From: Gp1-AA133 sp964641665
Lineage (GTDB): Bacteria > Acidobacteriota > Terriglobia > Terriglobales > Acidobacteriaceae
DNA length: 64,000 nt
NCBI GenBank assembly: GCA_964641665.1
Contig: CAZXKO010000038.1
Coordinates: 124,001-188,000, forward strand
Direction of reading: 5' to 3'
Every line of letters starts with the position of its first letter. Position 1 is the stretch's first letter. The notes beneath the pieces are model-generated. The model was given only the letters and a program-made list of their open reading frames with translations. It did not search any database and was not told the DNA's origin. Both the position numbers and the translations under genes were made by a program. Of the stretch, positions 40,620 through 49,479 are shown in pieces.

Positions 40620-41495
40620 TCATGGGGCGGCAAGTTTTTGTTTTGACAATTCAGTACGGAACGCTTGTTCTTTTTCGGCTACAAACTGCTTGTAGCCGTT
40701 GGGATCGACGAATGCGTTCGCACCCCTCCCTTTCATGAGAGGGTATTTGGCTTCCAGTCCGAAGTAGTCGCCGTGGGCGCCGAGGAAGATGGCGCATGGC
40801 AGGGACTTCAGAACACCCCACATGCGCTCGTAGTCCTCAGCAATCTGGGGATAAGCCTTATTGTTCACGAGTTGGTAGCCGGGGTTCACGTTGGGGCTGC
40901 CGACGATGACCACGTCGTCGGTCCCACCGGCCTCTGACACCTGCATCGTCCAAGTGGTGCAACCCTTGGTGTGGCCGGGGGTGAGGTGCGCGATCAGCCT
41001 GGTACCGCCAAGTTCTACCGCATCGCCGTCGTGCAGCACGCGGTCCACTTTGGTCGGCCGATAAAGGTTAGCGGGAGTATTGCCGTACTGGAAGTCGGAC
41101 TTGCCGCCCGATTCGACGACGGAAACGTCAGCATCCATCACCATGTAGGCGGCGCCGGTGAGCTCCTTGATCATCGCGCTGCCGGCGGCGTGGTCCCAGT
41201 GCGCGTGACTGATCAAGAGAATTTTTGTGTCCTTGAAGTGGAATCCCAGCTTCTCGATACTCGCTTCGATCATCGGCACATTGGCCTCGAGATCGCTATT
41301 GATGAGGATGTTGCCTTGCGGTGTGGTGATCAGATAATTCGCAAGCCCCTTACTTCCCACGTAATACAAGTTGCCGGCAATGTGGAACGGTGGGAAAGGC
41401 TCGGTCCAGTCTGAACCGGCCTGCGCCAGAGTGGCGCTGGCAATAGCGAGGGTGAGAACTAATGCTCGGGAAGTGATCGTGATGCTTCGCGACAT
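40620..41495 (-). CDS. Subclass B3-like metallo-beta-lactamase
   Basis: The product has 291 residues. A signal peptide (ALVLTLAIASATLAQA) leads to the B3-type start WTEPFPPFHIAGNLYYVG. The zinc ligands are visible: HAHWDH at about residue 97 (the H-x-H-x-D-H motif), PGHTKGC (third site-1 His) and GAHGDYF (site-2 His). This layout, without the Cys ligand of B1 enzymes, is that of subclass B3 beta-lactamases (L1/THIN-B-like). These act in the periplasm and often hydrolyse carbapenems. Activity on beta-lactams is not proven, because close relatives have other hydrolase roles. No regulator is adjacent. The gene is isolated among repeats. Confidence 0.85.
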   Translation of the reverse strand: MSRSITITSRALVLTLAIASATLAQAGSDWTEPFPPFHIAGNLYYVGSKGLANYLITTPQGNILINSDLEANVPMIEASIEKLGFHFKDTKILLISHAHWDHAAGSAMIKELTGAAYMVMDADVSVVESGGKSDFQYGNTPANLYRPTKVDRVLHDGDAVELGGTRLIAHLTPGHTKGCTTWTMQVSEAGGTDDVVIVGSPNVNPGYQLVNNKAYPQIAEDYERMWGVLKSLPCAIFLGAHGDYFGLEAKYPLMKGRGANAFVDPNGYKQFVAEKEQAFRTELSKQKLAAP

Positions 41496-42090
41496 ATTCG
41501 TCGTAGATCAGAACCTCTGGAAAAAAGTTTGGCCGCAGAGGAGTACAAGCTTGGTGCCCCAGGTTCGCGCCCTGGTCTTGGGCGCTAACCTGGGATTGTA
41601 CTTCGAGGAGGGGAACGGGGGCGCTCTCTCCATGTCGCGCTCTGCAACGTTCCTTCGGTCGAAACGGCTGTGCGGGAACGATGGAGCGGAATCGACTCCG
41701 AGCGGGGCGCAACCGAGTGAACAGGCGACCGAAGGCGTCCCGAGGAAGTAGTTTGCCTGCCCAGGTTAGCGTCCAAAGAACGGACGCTAACTGCCAACAC
41801 CAGATCGCCCTCGGATGATTGGATAACCTTAGAGAGGCTGCCGGCGGTACCCCGCGTCGGTTCGTCGGTCGTAGACCACCGAGTCGATCGAGGAGGGGTG
41901 GCATCATTCGTTGGCGTCCGCGCCGGACCGCCCGGGTCTGTGGTAGAAAAAGCAGACAGGTTTTAGGTCCCCGCCAACGACCACGGGGTCCCTTCGGCTA
42001 CGCTCAGGGCAAGCTCTTCGACTCGTTCGGCTGTCGCCTCACTCCGCTCAGGATGACATTGTCGAAATGGTCCAGCTTGACCCGTCGACG
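41496..42090. other. Repeat-bearing intergenic region
   Basis: These 595 bases hold open frames on both strands, but none has domain features. Seen: a perfect 10-bp stem GTTAGCGTCC/GGACGCTAAC (41765-41774 and 41782-41791), and at 41985-42062 the words GTCCCTTCGGCTACGCTCAG and CTCCGCTCAGGATGACA, a low-complexity intergenic repeat commonly met in soil bacteria. It ends the sugar-phosphate operon. Confidence 0.5.
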
Positions 42091-42843
42091 CTAGGATTGT
42101 TTCGATAACGCCGACGCGGCAGCCTGATCGACCAGCCAGACCAGATCGCCGTTCGTGGGGTGAACCAGCTTGGAAGGGTAGAGGTCTGGGGGCTGGGTGC
42201 CTTCCAACACTTCTTTCAGGGCTTCCGCCTTGTCCTGCCCGCTGACAACCAACATCACAGCGGCCGCCTGATTAAGGACCGGCAAGGTCAGGGTGATGCG
42301 GTCGGTTTTGAACTTCTCCACCCAGTTTGCTACTACCAGGCGGGTCTTTTCCCGCAAAGCCTTCGTCTGCGGGAAGAGGGACGCCGTATGCCCGTCGGGG
42401 CCCATGCCGAGCAGGATCAGATCGAAGCGCGGGAAGGTTCCGGCGGGGGGCCGGAAGAAATCGCGCAGGGTTTGTTCGTAGGACTCGGCGGCGCGGCTGG
42501 CGTCGGGATTTTCGGCGGGGATTCGGAAGACGTTGCCAGCAGGCACGTGTACTTTCGAGAGCAGCGACTCGAAGGCCATGTGGTAGTTGCTTTCCGGATG
42601 GTCGGGCGGGACGTGGCGTTCGTCTCCCCAGAAGAAAAACATTTTGTTCCAGGGGAGACGGTCATGATCGTTTTTCGCCAGGAGGCCGAAAAACGACTTC
42701 GGGGTGGAGCCTCCGGAGAGCGCGACGGTGAAGCGGCGCGCGGTCTTGACGCTTGCCATCGCGCGCGAGGCGAATTCGCCAGCCGCAGCTTGAAACAGAG
42801 CGGGTGGGTCGGCGACGATTCGGAGATCGAGGGGCTTAGGCAT
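42091..42843 (-). CDS. pgl: 6-phosphogluconolactonase
   Basis: The product has 250 residues, the usual length for the DevB/Pgl type. Motifs seen: ALSGGSTPKSFF near residues 42-53, FFWGDERHVPPDHPESNYHM and LLGMGPDGHTASLFP at about 143-157, all typical of the NagB-like fold. It hydrolyses 6-phosphoglucono-lactone to 6-phosphogluconate, the second step of the oxidative pentose phosphate pathway. It is the last gene of the operon, 6 bases after the glucokinase stop. Confidence 0.93.
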   Translation of the reverse strand: MPKPLDLRIVADPPALFQAAAGEFASRAMASVKTARRFTVALSGGSTPKSFFGLLAKNDHDRLPWNKMFFFWGDERHVPPDHPESNYHMAFESLLSKVHVPAGNVFRIPAENPDASRAAESYEQTLRDFFRPPAGTFPRFDLILLGMGPDGHTASLFPQTKALREKTRLVVANWVEKFKTDRITLTLPVLNQAAAVMLVVSGQDKAEALKEVLEGTQPPDLYPSKLVHPTNGDLVWLVDQAAASALSKQS

Positions 42844-42849
42844 ACTCGA

Positions 42850-43839
42850 TTAGCTTGTGACTGCCTCTTTCGCAGCCGCGTAGCGAGCCGCGCCGAACAA
42901 GGCGATCTTGTCGTTGACGATGACTCTTACTGGGATGGATTCCAGCAGGGCTTGCATGCGTCCTTTATTGAGAAACGCCTGCATAAACAAAGGGCCCGCG
43001 AGTTTGGAGACGAGCTTGGGGGCGATGCCCCCGCCCAGGTAGATGCCGCCGGTGGCCATGAGCTTCAAGGCGAGGTTGCCGGCTTCGGCGCCATAGATGG
43101 AAATCCAGAGATCAAGCGCGTGCTCTGCGAGAGGACTCTTACCGCTGATGGCAGCGCGCGAGATGGTGGCCCCGGCGTCGCTGTGGGCGAATTCTTCGGT
43201 GAGCCAGGCGGGTTCATCGCCGCGATGGGTGTCGCGGAAGAAGCGGTAGACGTTTACGAGGCCCGGGCCGGAAACGATGCGTTCGTAACTGACATGGCCG
43301 AAACGGGCCGCCAGGTAGCGAAACAAGTCGATTTCCAGTTCGTTGCGGGGAGCGAAGTCACAGTGGCCGCCTTCGGAGGCGAAGACGTCGTAGTTCTTGC
43401 CGTCCCAGTAGAGGCCAGCTTCCCCGAGTCCGGTTCCGGCGGAGATGACACCCTGGTTGCCGACCGGCGTGCCCTTCACGCGGTTGAGGGAAACCAAGTC
43501 TTTTTCTTCAAGACTGGCAATGCCCCAGGCATTGGCTTCGAGGTCGTTGATCAGGTAGACGGAGGGAAGCGCGAGTTCGCTGGCCAGGCGCGACGCCTCG
43601 ACGGTCCAGGGCAGATTCGACGTCTCGACCTTGCCGTTGCGGACGGGACCGGCGACACCGAAACAGGCGATGCCAGGTCCGGTGCCCTGGGATTTCACGA
43701 ACTGGGCGACGATTTCGTCCAGGCCACGATGCTCGCGGCTGGGAAAGACTCCTTCGGCGGCGACGGTGAGGTGTCCGTTCCGTGATTGGAAGTAGGCGAG
43801 TCGCGCATTGGTGCCGCCAATGTCGCCGGCGAGAATCAT
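42850..43839 (-). CDS. glk: Glucokinase
   Basis: The product has 329 residues from the ATG at 43839. The start is placed there because the ROK/Glk phosphate-1 motif LAGDIGGTNARLA begins at once and GGAGG lies 11 bases upstream; the frame is open 48 codons further without domain sequence. Other motifs are CFGVAGPVRNG, the sugar-binding INDLEANAWGI, and SAGTGLGEAGL. It phosphorylates glucose with ATP and feeds the next enzyme, glucose-6-phosphate dehydrogenase, whose TGA stop overlaps this ATG (ATGA). Confidence 0.92.
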   Translation of the reverse strand: MILAGDIGGTNARLAYFQSRNGHLTVAAEGVFPSREHRGLDEIVAQFVKSQGTGPGIACFGVAGPVRNGKVETSNLPWTVEASRLASELALPSVYLINDLEANAWGIASLEEKDLVSLNRVKGTPVGNQGVISAGTGLGEAGLYWDGKNYDVFASEGGHCDFAPRNELEIDLFRYLAARFGHVSYERIVSGPGLVNVYRFFRDTHRGDEPAWLTEEFAHSDAGATISRAAISGKSPLAEHALDLWISIYGAEAGNLALKLMATGGIYLGGGIAPKLVSKLAGPLFMQAFLNKGRMQALLESIPVRVIVNDKIALFGAARYAAAKEAVTS

Positions 43840-45377
43840 TTTTCGAAGTTCCTCCAGCGGCGGCCATCGCGTTCGAGTAACTCGTCGGCGTCCTTGGGCC
43901 CCCAGGTACCGGAGGCGTAGTTGGGGAAGGTCCTGGGAGGCAAGGCGCGCCACACGTCCAGCACCGGGCTGACCACGCACCACCCGGCTTCGACCATGTC
44001 AGCGCGCTGGAAGAGAGTAGCGTCACCGATCATGCAATCGTGGAGCAGGCGTTCGTAGCCGGTGCTCGGTTGGACGCCGAAGTAGTCGGCGTATTCGAAA
44101 CTCATATCCACGCTGCCGAGGCGCATCTGGGCTCCGGGAGCTTTCGCGGCGAAGCGCAGCGAGATGCCTTCCTCGGGCTGGATGTGCAGCACGAGCTGGT
44201 TGGGCATGAGGTTCTCGACCGAGGTGTCGCGGAAGAGCACGAACGGGGCGCGGCGGAACTGGATGACGATATGGGTATTGCGGGCAGGCATGCGTTTGCC
44301 GGTGCGGAGGTAGAAAGGGACGTCAGCCCAGCGCCAGTTGTCGATCAAAAGCTTCATGGCGACGAAGGTTTCGGTGCGCGAATCGGGTGGGACACCCGGC
44401 TCGGCGCGGTAGGCGGGGACGCGCTGGCCGTTCATCACGCCTTCGCCGTATTGGCCACGCACGGTGCGGGTGAGCACTTCCTCCGAACTGAGGGGCTGGA
44501 TTGCGTGCAGAATCTTCGACTGCTCGTCGCGCACGGCGTCGGCCCGGAAGGAAACCGGTGGCTCCATCGCGGTCAAGGTGATGAGCTGCATGATGTGGTT
44601 GGGCACCATGTCGCGCAGAGCACCCGCGGTGTCGTAGTAGCCTCCGCGCTTCTCGACGCCGACGGTTTCCGCCACTGAAATCTGTATGTGGTCGATGTAA
44701 CGCCGGTTCCAGATGGGCTCGAAGATTCCGTTCGCAAAACGCAAGGCCAGGATGTTCTGAACCGTTTCTTTCCCGAGGTAGTGATCGATGCGATAGATCT
44801 GCTTCTCGGAAGCGACCTTGAGGAGTTGTTGATTCAGGGCGCGGGCGCTCTCGATGTCGTGCCCGAAAGGCTTTTCGATGATGACGCGGCGCCAATGATC
44901 GTTGCTTTGGTCCATCAGGCCGTCGGCGGCGAGACTTTCTACGATGGGGCCGAACGCGTCGGGCGCGGTGGCCAGGTAGTAGAAGTAGTTGCCGTGGGTA
45001 GAGTGATCCTTGTCGATCTTCTCGAGGAGTTGCTTGAGCTTGGGGTAGGTCGCGGTGTCGTCGAAGTTGCCGGAGAGGTAGTGCATCCGGCGGACGAACC
45101 ATTCCCAGAGATCGGGATTTATATCTCCGGTCGCAAACTGCTTCATGTCTTCGGAGACTTTCTTGCGGTAGTCTTCGGTCGACATGGGGCTACGCGCGAT
45201 GCCGACGACGGCAAACTCACGCGAAAGCAGCTGAGCACGCGCCAGGTTATAGAGCGCGGGGATCAACTTGCGCCGCGTGAGATCACCCGAGGCGCCGAAG
45301 ATGACCATCACGCACGGGTCTGCGGGTTTTCCCACGGGCTGTGTTGTGGTGACGGGCGGGGTGGCGGTCTGGACCAT
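43836..45377 (-). CDS. zwf: Glucose-6-phosphate 1-dehydrogenase
   Basis: The product has 513 residues. The NADP-binding motif IFGASGDLTRRKLIPALYNL is at about residues 28-47 and the active-site RIDHYLGKE at about 196-204. It oxidises glucose 6-phosphate to 6-phosphoglucono-lactone, the first step of the oxidative pentose phosphate pathway. The gene overlaps glk by 4 bases (ATGA) and starts 57 bases after the 6-phosphogluconate dehydrogenase stop. Confidence 0.95.
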   Translation of the reverse strand: MVQTATPPVTTTQPVGKPADPCVMVIFGASGDLTRRKLIPALYNLARAQLLSREFAVVGIARSPMSTEDYRKKVSEDMKQFATGDINPDLWEWFVRRMHYLSGNFDDTATYPKLKQLLEKIDKDHSTHGNYFYYLATAPDAFGPIVESLAADGLMDQSNDHWRRVIIEKPFGHDIESARALNQQLLKVASEKQIYRIDHYLGKETVQNILALRFANGIFEPIWNRRYIDHIQISVAETVGVEKRGGYYDTAGALRDMVPNHIMQLITLTAMEPPVSFRADAVRDEQSKILHAIQPLSSEEVLTRTVRGQYGEGVMNGQRVPAYRAEPGVPPDSRTETFVAMKLLIDNWRWADVPFYLRTGKRMPARNTHIVIQFRRAPFVLFRDTSVENLMPNQLVLHIQPEEGISLRFAAKAPGAQMRLGSVDMSFEYADYFGVQPSTGYERLLHDCMIGDATLFQRADMVEAGWCVVSPVLDVWRALPPRTFPNYASGTWGPKDADELLERDGRRWRNFEK

Positions 45378-45434
45378 GGATGCCTACCTGATCTTGGTTT
45401 TTCGGTTGCGGGAAGCCGGCTGCGGCTGAGAAAG

Positions 45435-46427
45435 CTATGCCGGTTTCCCGGCCGCTTTCGGCTCCACGTGGCCACCGAACTTTTGCCGCATGGCGGAGAG
45501 CATCTTCTCCGCGAAAGTATGTTCCTGGCGCGAACGGAAGCGAACGAAGAGAGCAGCCGATAGCACGTCGACGGGAACGGCCTCGTCGATGGCAGCCTGG
45601 ATCGTCCAGCGGCCTTCGCCGGAATCCTGCACGAAGCCGCTGTATTCGGCCAGGGTGGGATTTTCGGTGAGCGCCATCGCGGTCAGGTCGAGCAGCCAGG
45701 AACTGACGACGCTGCCGCGCCGCCAAACTTCTGCGATGTCGGGCAGGTTGAGGTTGTAGCGCAGATCTTCAGGGAGTTCTTTGCTGGTGGCGTTCTTGAA
45801 AATATCGAAGCCTTCGGCGTAAGCCTGCATGATCCCGTATTCGATGCCGTTGTGGACCATCTTGACGAAGTGGCCGGAGCCGGAGGGGCCGCAGTGAATG
45901 TAGCCTTCCTCGGCGGTGCCGCCGAGTTTCTCGCGGCCCGGGGTGCGGGGAATGTCGCCGATGCCGGGAGCGAGGGTCTTGAAGATCGGATCGAGCCGCT
46001 GCACGGCTTCTTTCGGACCGCCAAGCATCATGCAGTAACCGCGATCGATGCCCCAGACGCCGCCGCTGGTGCCGACGTCGACGTAGTGAATGCCTTTTTC
46101 CTTGAGAGCCTTGGAGCGGCGGACGTCATCTTTGAAGTAGGAGTTGCCGCCGTCGATGATGGTGTCGCCAGCTTCGAGGTGCTGGGCGAGAGTTTGCACG
46201 GTTTGTTCGGTGGGACCGCCGGCCGGAACCATGATCCAGACGGCGCGGGGCGCTTTGAGCTTGCTGACCAGATCCTGCAGCGAGGCGGATGCGACGGCGC
46301 CCTCGCCCGCGAGTCCTTTGACGGCGTCGGGGCTCAGGTCGGAGACGACGATCTGGTGTCCACCGCGCATCATGCGGCGCGTCATGTTCGCGCCCATGCG
46401 GCCCAGCCCAACCATTCCCATTTGCAT
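45435..46427 (-). CDS. gnd: 6-phosphogluconate dehydrogenase, decarboxylating (short type)
   Basis: The product has 330 residues. This is the short GndA/YqeC-type enzyme of about 300 residues rather than the 470-residue form, and members are often NAD+-dependent. Motifs: MGMVGLGRMGANM (dinucleotide fold), DVGTSGGVWGIDRGYCMMLG (substrate site) and GSGHFVKMVHNGIEYG with the catalytic Lys. It converts 6-phosphogluconate to ribulose 5-phosphate and CO2. It sits between the transaldolase-Pgi and zwf genes in the same operon. The coenzyme specificity is not determinable by eye. Confidence 0.93.
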   Translation of the reverse strand: MQMGMVGLGRMGANMTRRMMRGGHQIVVSDLSPDAVKGLAGEGAVASASLQDLVSKLKAPRAVWIMVPAGGPTEQTVQTLAQHLEAGDTIIDGGNSYFKDDVRRSKALKEKGIHYVDVGTSGGVWGIDRGYCMMLGGPKEAVQRLDPIFKTLAPGIGDIPRTPGREKLGGTAEEGYIHCGPSGSGHFVKMVHNGIEYGIMQAYAEGFDIFKNATSKELPEDLRYNLNLPDIAEVWRRGSVVSSWLLDLTAMALTENPTLAEYSGFVQDSGEGRWTIQAAIDEAVPVDVLSAALFVRFRSRQEHTFAEKMLSAMRQKFGGHVEPKAAGKPA

Positions 46428-46527
46428 TGAATGTTCTCCTCACGAGGCGCAAGCGCCCCGGGCAATGCGACGGCTTATCGTCCATCGCGGTGCGATGCGG
46501 GACTTCTGTCTGTATCCGGTGGTGAAC

Positions 46528-49416
46528 TTACCCCAAGGCCTCTTTGACTGCTGCCAGCAACGTGTTCAGCCCAGTATGGAGATCGGCGCCGAGATGCACA
46601 CGCAGGGCGCGGCGGCCGCGCTCGGCCAGAACCTGGAAATCACCGCGAGCCTGTGCGGCCTTCACGGTGCCGAACGTGTACTTCTGTCCGGGCACGGGCA
46701 GGTCGTTGGCGTCGTCGCACGTCAACTGCAGGAACACACCGGAATTGGGGCCGCCTTTGTAGGCCTGTCCAGTGGAGTGCAAAAAGCGCGGACCAAAGCC
46801 GAGGCAGGTGGCGACGTGCTTCTTGTCGCGCACGGCGTGCCGGATCGCCTGCAGTTGCTGCTCGTGCTGGTCGTTCATCTGGATGTAGCCGAGCAGCGCG
46901 AAGTAGTCACCGGGTTGCAGGCGGCCGAGATGGGCTTTCAGATAGCCAACCAGAGAGTTGGACGCGGTTGCCTTCGCGAGTGCGCCGGCGTTCTTGTCGT
47001 CGGTGAAGAGCTTTACCCCTTTGTCTTCGAGAACGGGCTTCTCGGCTGGAAGGGAGCCGCTCTTCTCGTATTCGGACGTCAGGCTCTTCGTGGCGATCTT
47101 GCTGGCCTCGACGTCGGGCTGGTTGAAGGCGTTGATGCCGATGACCGAGCCAGCGACGGCGGTGGCGATTTCCCAGCGGAAGAATTCTTGGCCGAGGTCG
47201 TAGGTGTCGGCGAGTGAGATGCGAACCACGGGATGGCCAGCCTTCTCCAGGATGGCGACTTTGGCGTCCTGATCGGCGTCGGGTGCGGATTCGAGCCGGA
47301 GGTAGGCGAAGACGCGGTCGGTGCCGTAGACCTCAGTCGCGCCGGTGGTCTCACGGTCGACGGGGATGATGCCTTTGCCTTGCTTGCCGGTCGATTCGGC
47401 GAGCAACTGCTCGAGCCAGGCGCCGAGATCAGAGATTCCCGGCGAGGTGATGATGGTAACTTTGTCGCGGCCAGACTTGGCGGCGGTGCCGAGGATCAGG
47501 CCTAGAACTACGCCCGGATTCTCTTCGACCGGAACGCAGGAGGCGCAGGCTTGCACCATTTCATCGGTGCGGTCGAGGAATTTCTTCGTGTCGAGGCCCA
47601 TGACCGCGGCGGGCACCATGCCGAAGTTGGACAGCGCTGAGTAGCGACCGCCGATGCTGGGGAGCCCAAAGAAGACGTGGCGGAACTTGTCGGCTTCGGC
47701 GACCTGCTGCATTTTGGATCCGGGATCGGTGATGGCGATGAAGCGGCTGCCAGCCTTGTCGGCGCCGAGAGTCTGCTTTACGCGCTCAAAGAAATACTGC
47801 TTGAAGATGTTCGGCTCGAGGGTGCTGCCGGACTTGCTGGAAACGATGAACAGGGTCTTCACCAAGTCGATCTTGTTTTCGAAAGACTTGATCTGCGCCG
47901 GGTCGGTGGAGTCGAGCACATGCAGTTCGGGGAATCCGGCAATCTTGCCGTAGGTCAAGCGAAGGACTTCGGGACAGAGGCTGGAGCCGCCCATGCCGAG
48001 CAGCAAAATGTGCTCGAAGCCACCCGATTTCGCGTCTTCCGAAACCTTGCGCAGGTTATCGTTATGCGAGATCTCATCGTCTGCAATGCCCAGCCAGCCC
48101 AACCAATTGGCTTCGTCGGTACCGGTCCAGAGCGCGGCGTCGCGCTGCCATAAACGGCGGACTTTTCCGTTGGCGCGCCAATCGTCGATGGCCGTCTTGA
48201 CGGAGGCCGACAATTGCGGGGGAAGCGTATAGGTTTGGCGGCTGACACGCGGTGTGATCGCGGACTTGCTCGACTTCTCCACCGCGGCCAACAACTGATC
48301 GAAGGCATCCGCGAACAGCTTCACGCCGTCGTTGGTCAGCTTGTCGGTAACTTCTTTCATCGAGATGCCGACTTTTGGCAAGGTATCCATGGTTGCTTTC
48401 GCGGCGGCGATGTCTTCGGTCAGGCTGTTGCGCAACTTGCCGTGATCGCGGAAGGCGTCGAGGGTGGCGGGAGGAATCGTGTTGACGGTGTCTTTGCCGA
48501 TCAACTCCTCGACGTACAAGACGTCGCGATAGTTTGGATTCTTGGTGCTGGTGCTGGCCCAGAGCACGCGCTGGGTCTGCGCACCTTTTTTGGCAAGAGC
48601 CTCCCAACGCGGTCCGCTGAAGATGGCGAGGTAGCGCTGGTAGGTGAGCTTTCCATTGGCGATGGCGACCTTTCCGAAGACTGTCTTGAGCAGCGCCTGC
48701 TGGGCGGGATCACTCGTGTTCTTGAGCTTTTCTCCCACGATGGAATCGATGAGGGTGTCGATGCGGCTGATGAAGAAGCTGGCGACGCTCGCGACCCGGC
48801 GGAGATCGCCGCCGCTGGAGGCCAATTGTTCCAAGCCGGCGATGTAGGCGTCGGCTACTTGTTCGTAGACCGGTTGCGCAAAGAGCAGGGTGACGTTGAT
48901 GTTGATGCCTTCGCTGATCAGCTGTTTGATCGCCGGGATTCCTTCGGCCGTTCCGGGCACCTTGATCATCACATTTTCGCGACCGACGGCTTTCCACAGG
49001 CGACGCGCCTCTTGAATGGTGGCGTCGGTTTCGCGGGCGAGATACGGCGAGACTTCCAGGCTTACGAAGCCGTCCTTACGCTGCGCGCTGTCGTAGACCG
49101 GGCGCATCAGATCGGTGGCGTCCTGGATGTCGCGAATGGCGAGCAGTTCGTAGCGCGCCTTGGCGTCGAGATCGGTTCTGGATTTCAGCGAATTCAGGAA
49201 ATCGGTGTAATCGGTGCTGCCGGCGATGGCTTTTTCAAAGATGGACGGGTTTGATGTCATGCCACGCAGGCCGTCTTCCTCGATCAGACGCTTGAGTTCG
49301 CCGCTGGTGATCAGGTTGCGCCGAATGTAATCCAGCCACACCGACTGGCCATACTTCAGGAGATCCTTGAGGGGGTTGACGGCCTTGGCGGTTTCAAGAG
49401 TGCCAGTCGGATTCAT
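46528..49416 (-). CDS. Bifunctional transaldolase / glucose-6-phosphate isomerase
   Basis: The product has 962 residues, two enzymes in one chain. Transaldolase (about 1-370) has TSNPSIFEKAIAGSTDY and the Schiff-base lysine motif MIKVPGT. Glucose-6-phosphate isomerase (about 400-962) has LLGMGGSSLCPEVL and SSKSGSTLEPN. The fused form is known from several phyla, including acidobacteria and cyanobacteria. It links sedoheptulose 7-phosphate/glyceraldehyde 3-phosphate exchange to fructose 6-phosphate and on to glucose 6-phosphate, allowing carbon to cycle back through zwf. The ATG has a strong GGAGG site. It begins 63 bases after the transketolase stop. Confidence 0.93.
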   Translation of the reverse strand: MNPTGTLETAKAVNPLKDLLKYGQSVWLDYIRRNLITSGELKRLIEEDGLRGMTSNPSIFEKAIAGSTDYTDFLNSLKSRTDLDAKARYELLAIRDIQDATDLMRPVYDSAQRKDGFVSLEVSPYLARETDATIQEARRLWKAVGRENVMIKVPGTAEGIPAIKQLISEGININVTLLFAQPVYEQVADAYIAGLEQLASSGGDLRRVASVASFFISRIDTLIDSIVGEKLKNTSDPAQQALLKTVFGKVAIANGKLTYQRYLAIFSGPRWEALAKKGAQTQRVLWASTSTKNPNYRDVLYVEELIGKDTVNTIPPATLDAFRDHGKLRNSLTEDIAAAKATMDTLPKVGISMKEVTDKLTNDGVKLFADAFDQLLAAVEKSSKSAITPRVSRQTYTLPPQLSASVKTAIDDWRANGKVRRLWQRDAALWTGTDEANWLGWLGIADDEISHNDNLRKVSEDAKSGGFEHILLLGMGGSSLCPEVLRLTYGKIAGFPELHVLDSTDPAQIKSFENKIDLVKTLFIVSSKSGSTLEPNIFKQYFFERVKQTLGADKAGSRFIAITDPGSKMQQVAEADKFRHVFFGLPSIGGRYSALSNFGMVPAAVMGLDTKKFLDRTDEMVQACASCVPVEENPGVVLGLILGTAAKSGRDKVTIITSPGISDLGAWLEQLLAESTGKQGKGIIPVDRETTGATEVYGTDRVFAYLRLESAPDADQDAKVAILEKAGHPVVRISLADTYDLGQEFFRWEIATAVAGSVIGINAFNQPDVEASKIATKSLTSEYEKSGSLPAEKPVLEDKGVKLFTDDKNAGALAKATASNSLVGYLKAHLGRLQPGDYFALLGYIQMNDQHEQQLQAIRHAVRDKKHVATCLGFGPRFLHSTGQAYKGGPNSGVFLQLTCDDANDLPVPGQKYTFGTVKAAQARGDFQVLAERGRRALRVHLGADLHTGLNTLLAAVKEALG

Positions 49417-49479
49417 TGCGATCCTCCAAATAGAAAGCTAAGAGCCACGAGCTTCGAGCGTCGAGCCATTGCGGTGAAG

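Noticed and set aside
41350..41907. 185-codon leftward ORF overlapping the beta-lactamase start
   Set aside because: It is out of frame with the beta-lactamase, low-complexity and crosses intergenic repeats.
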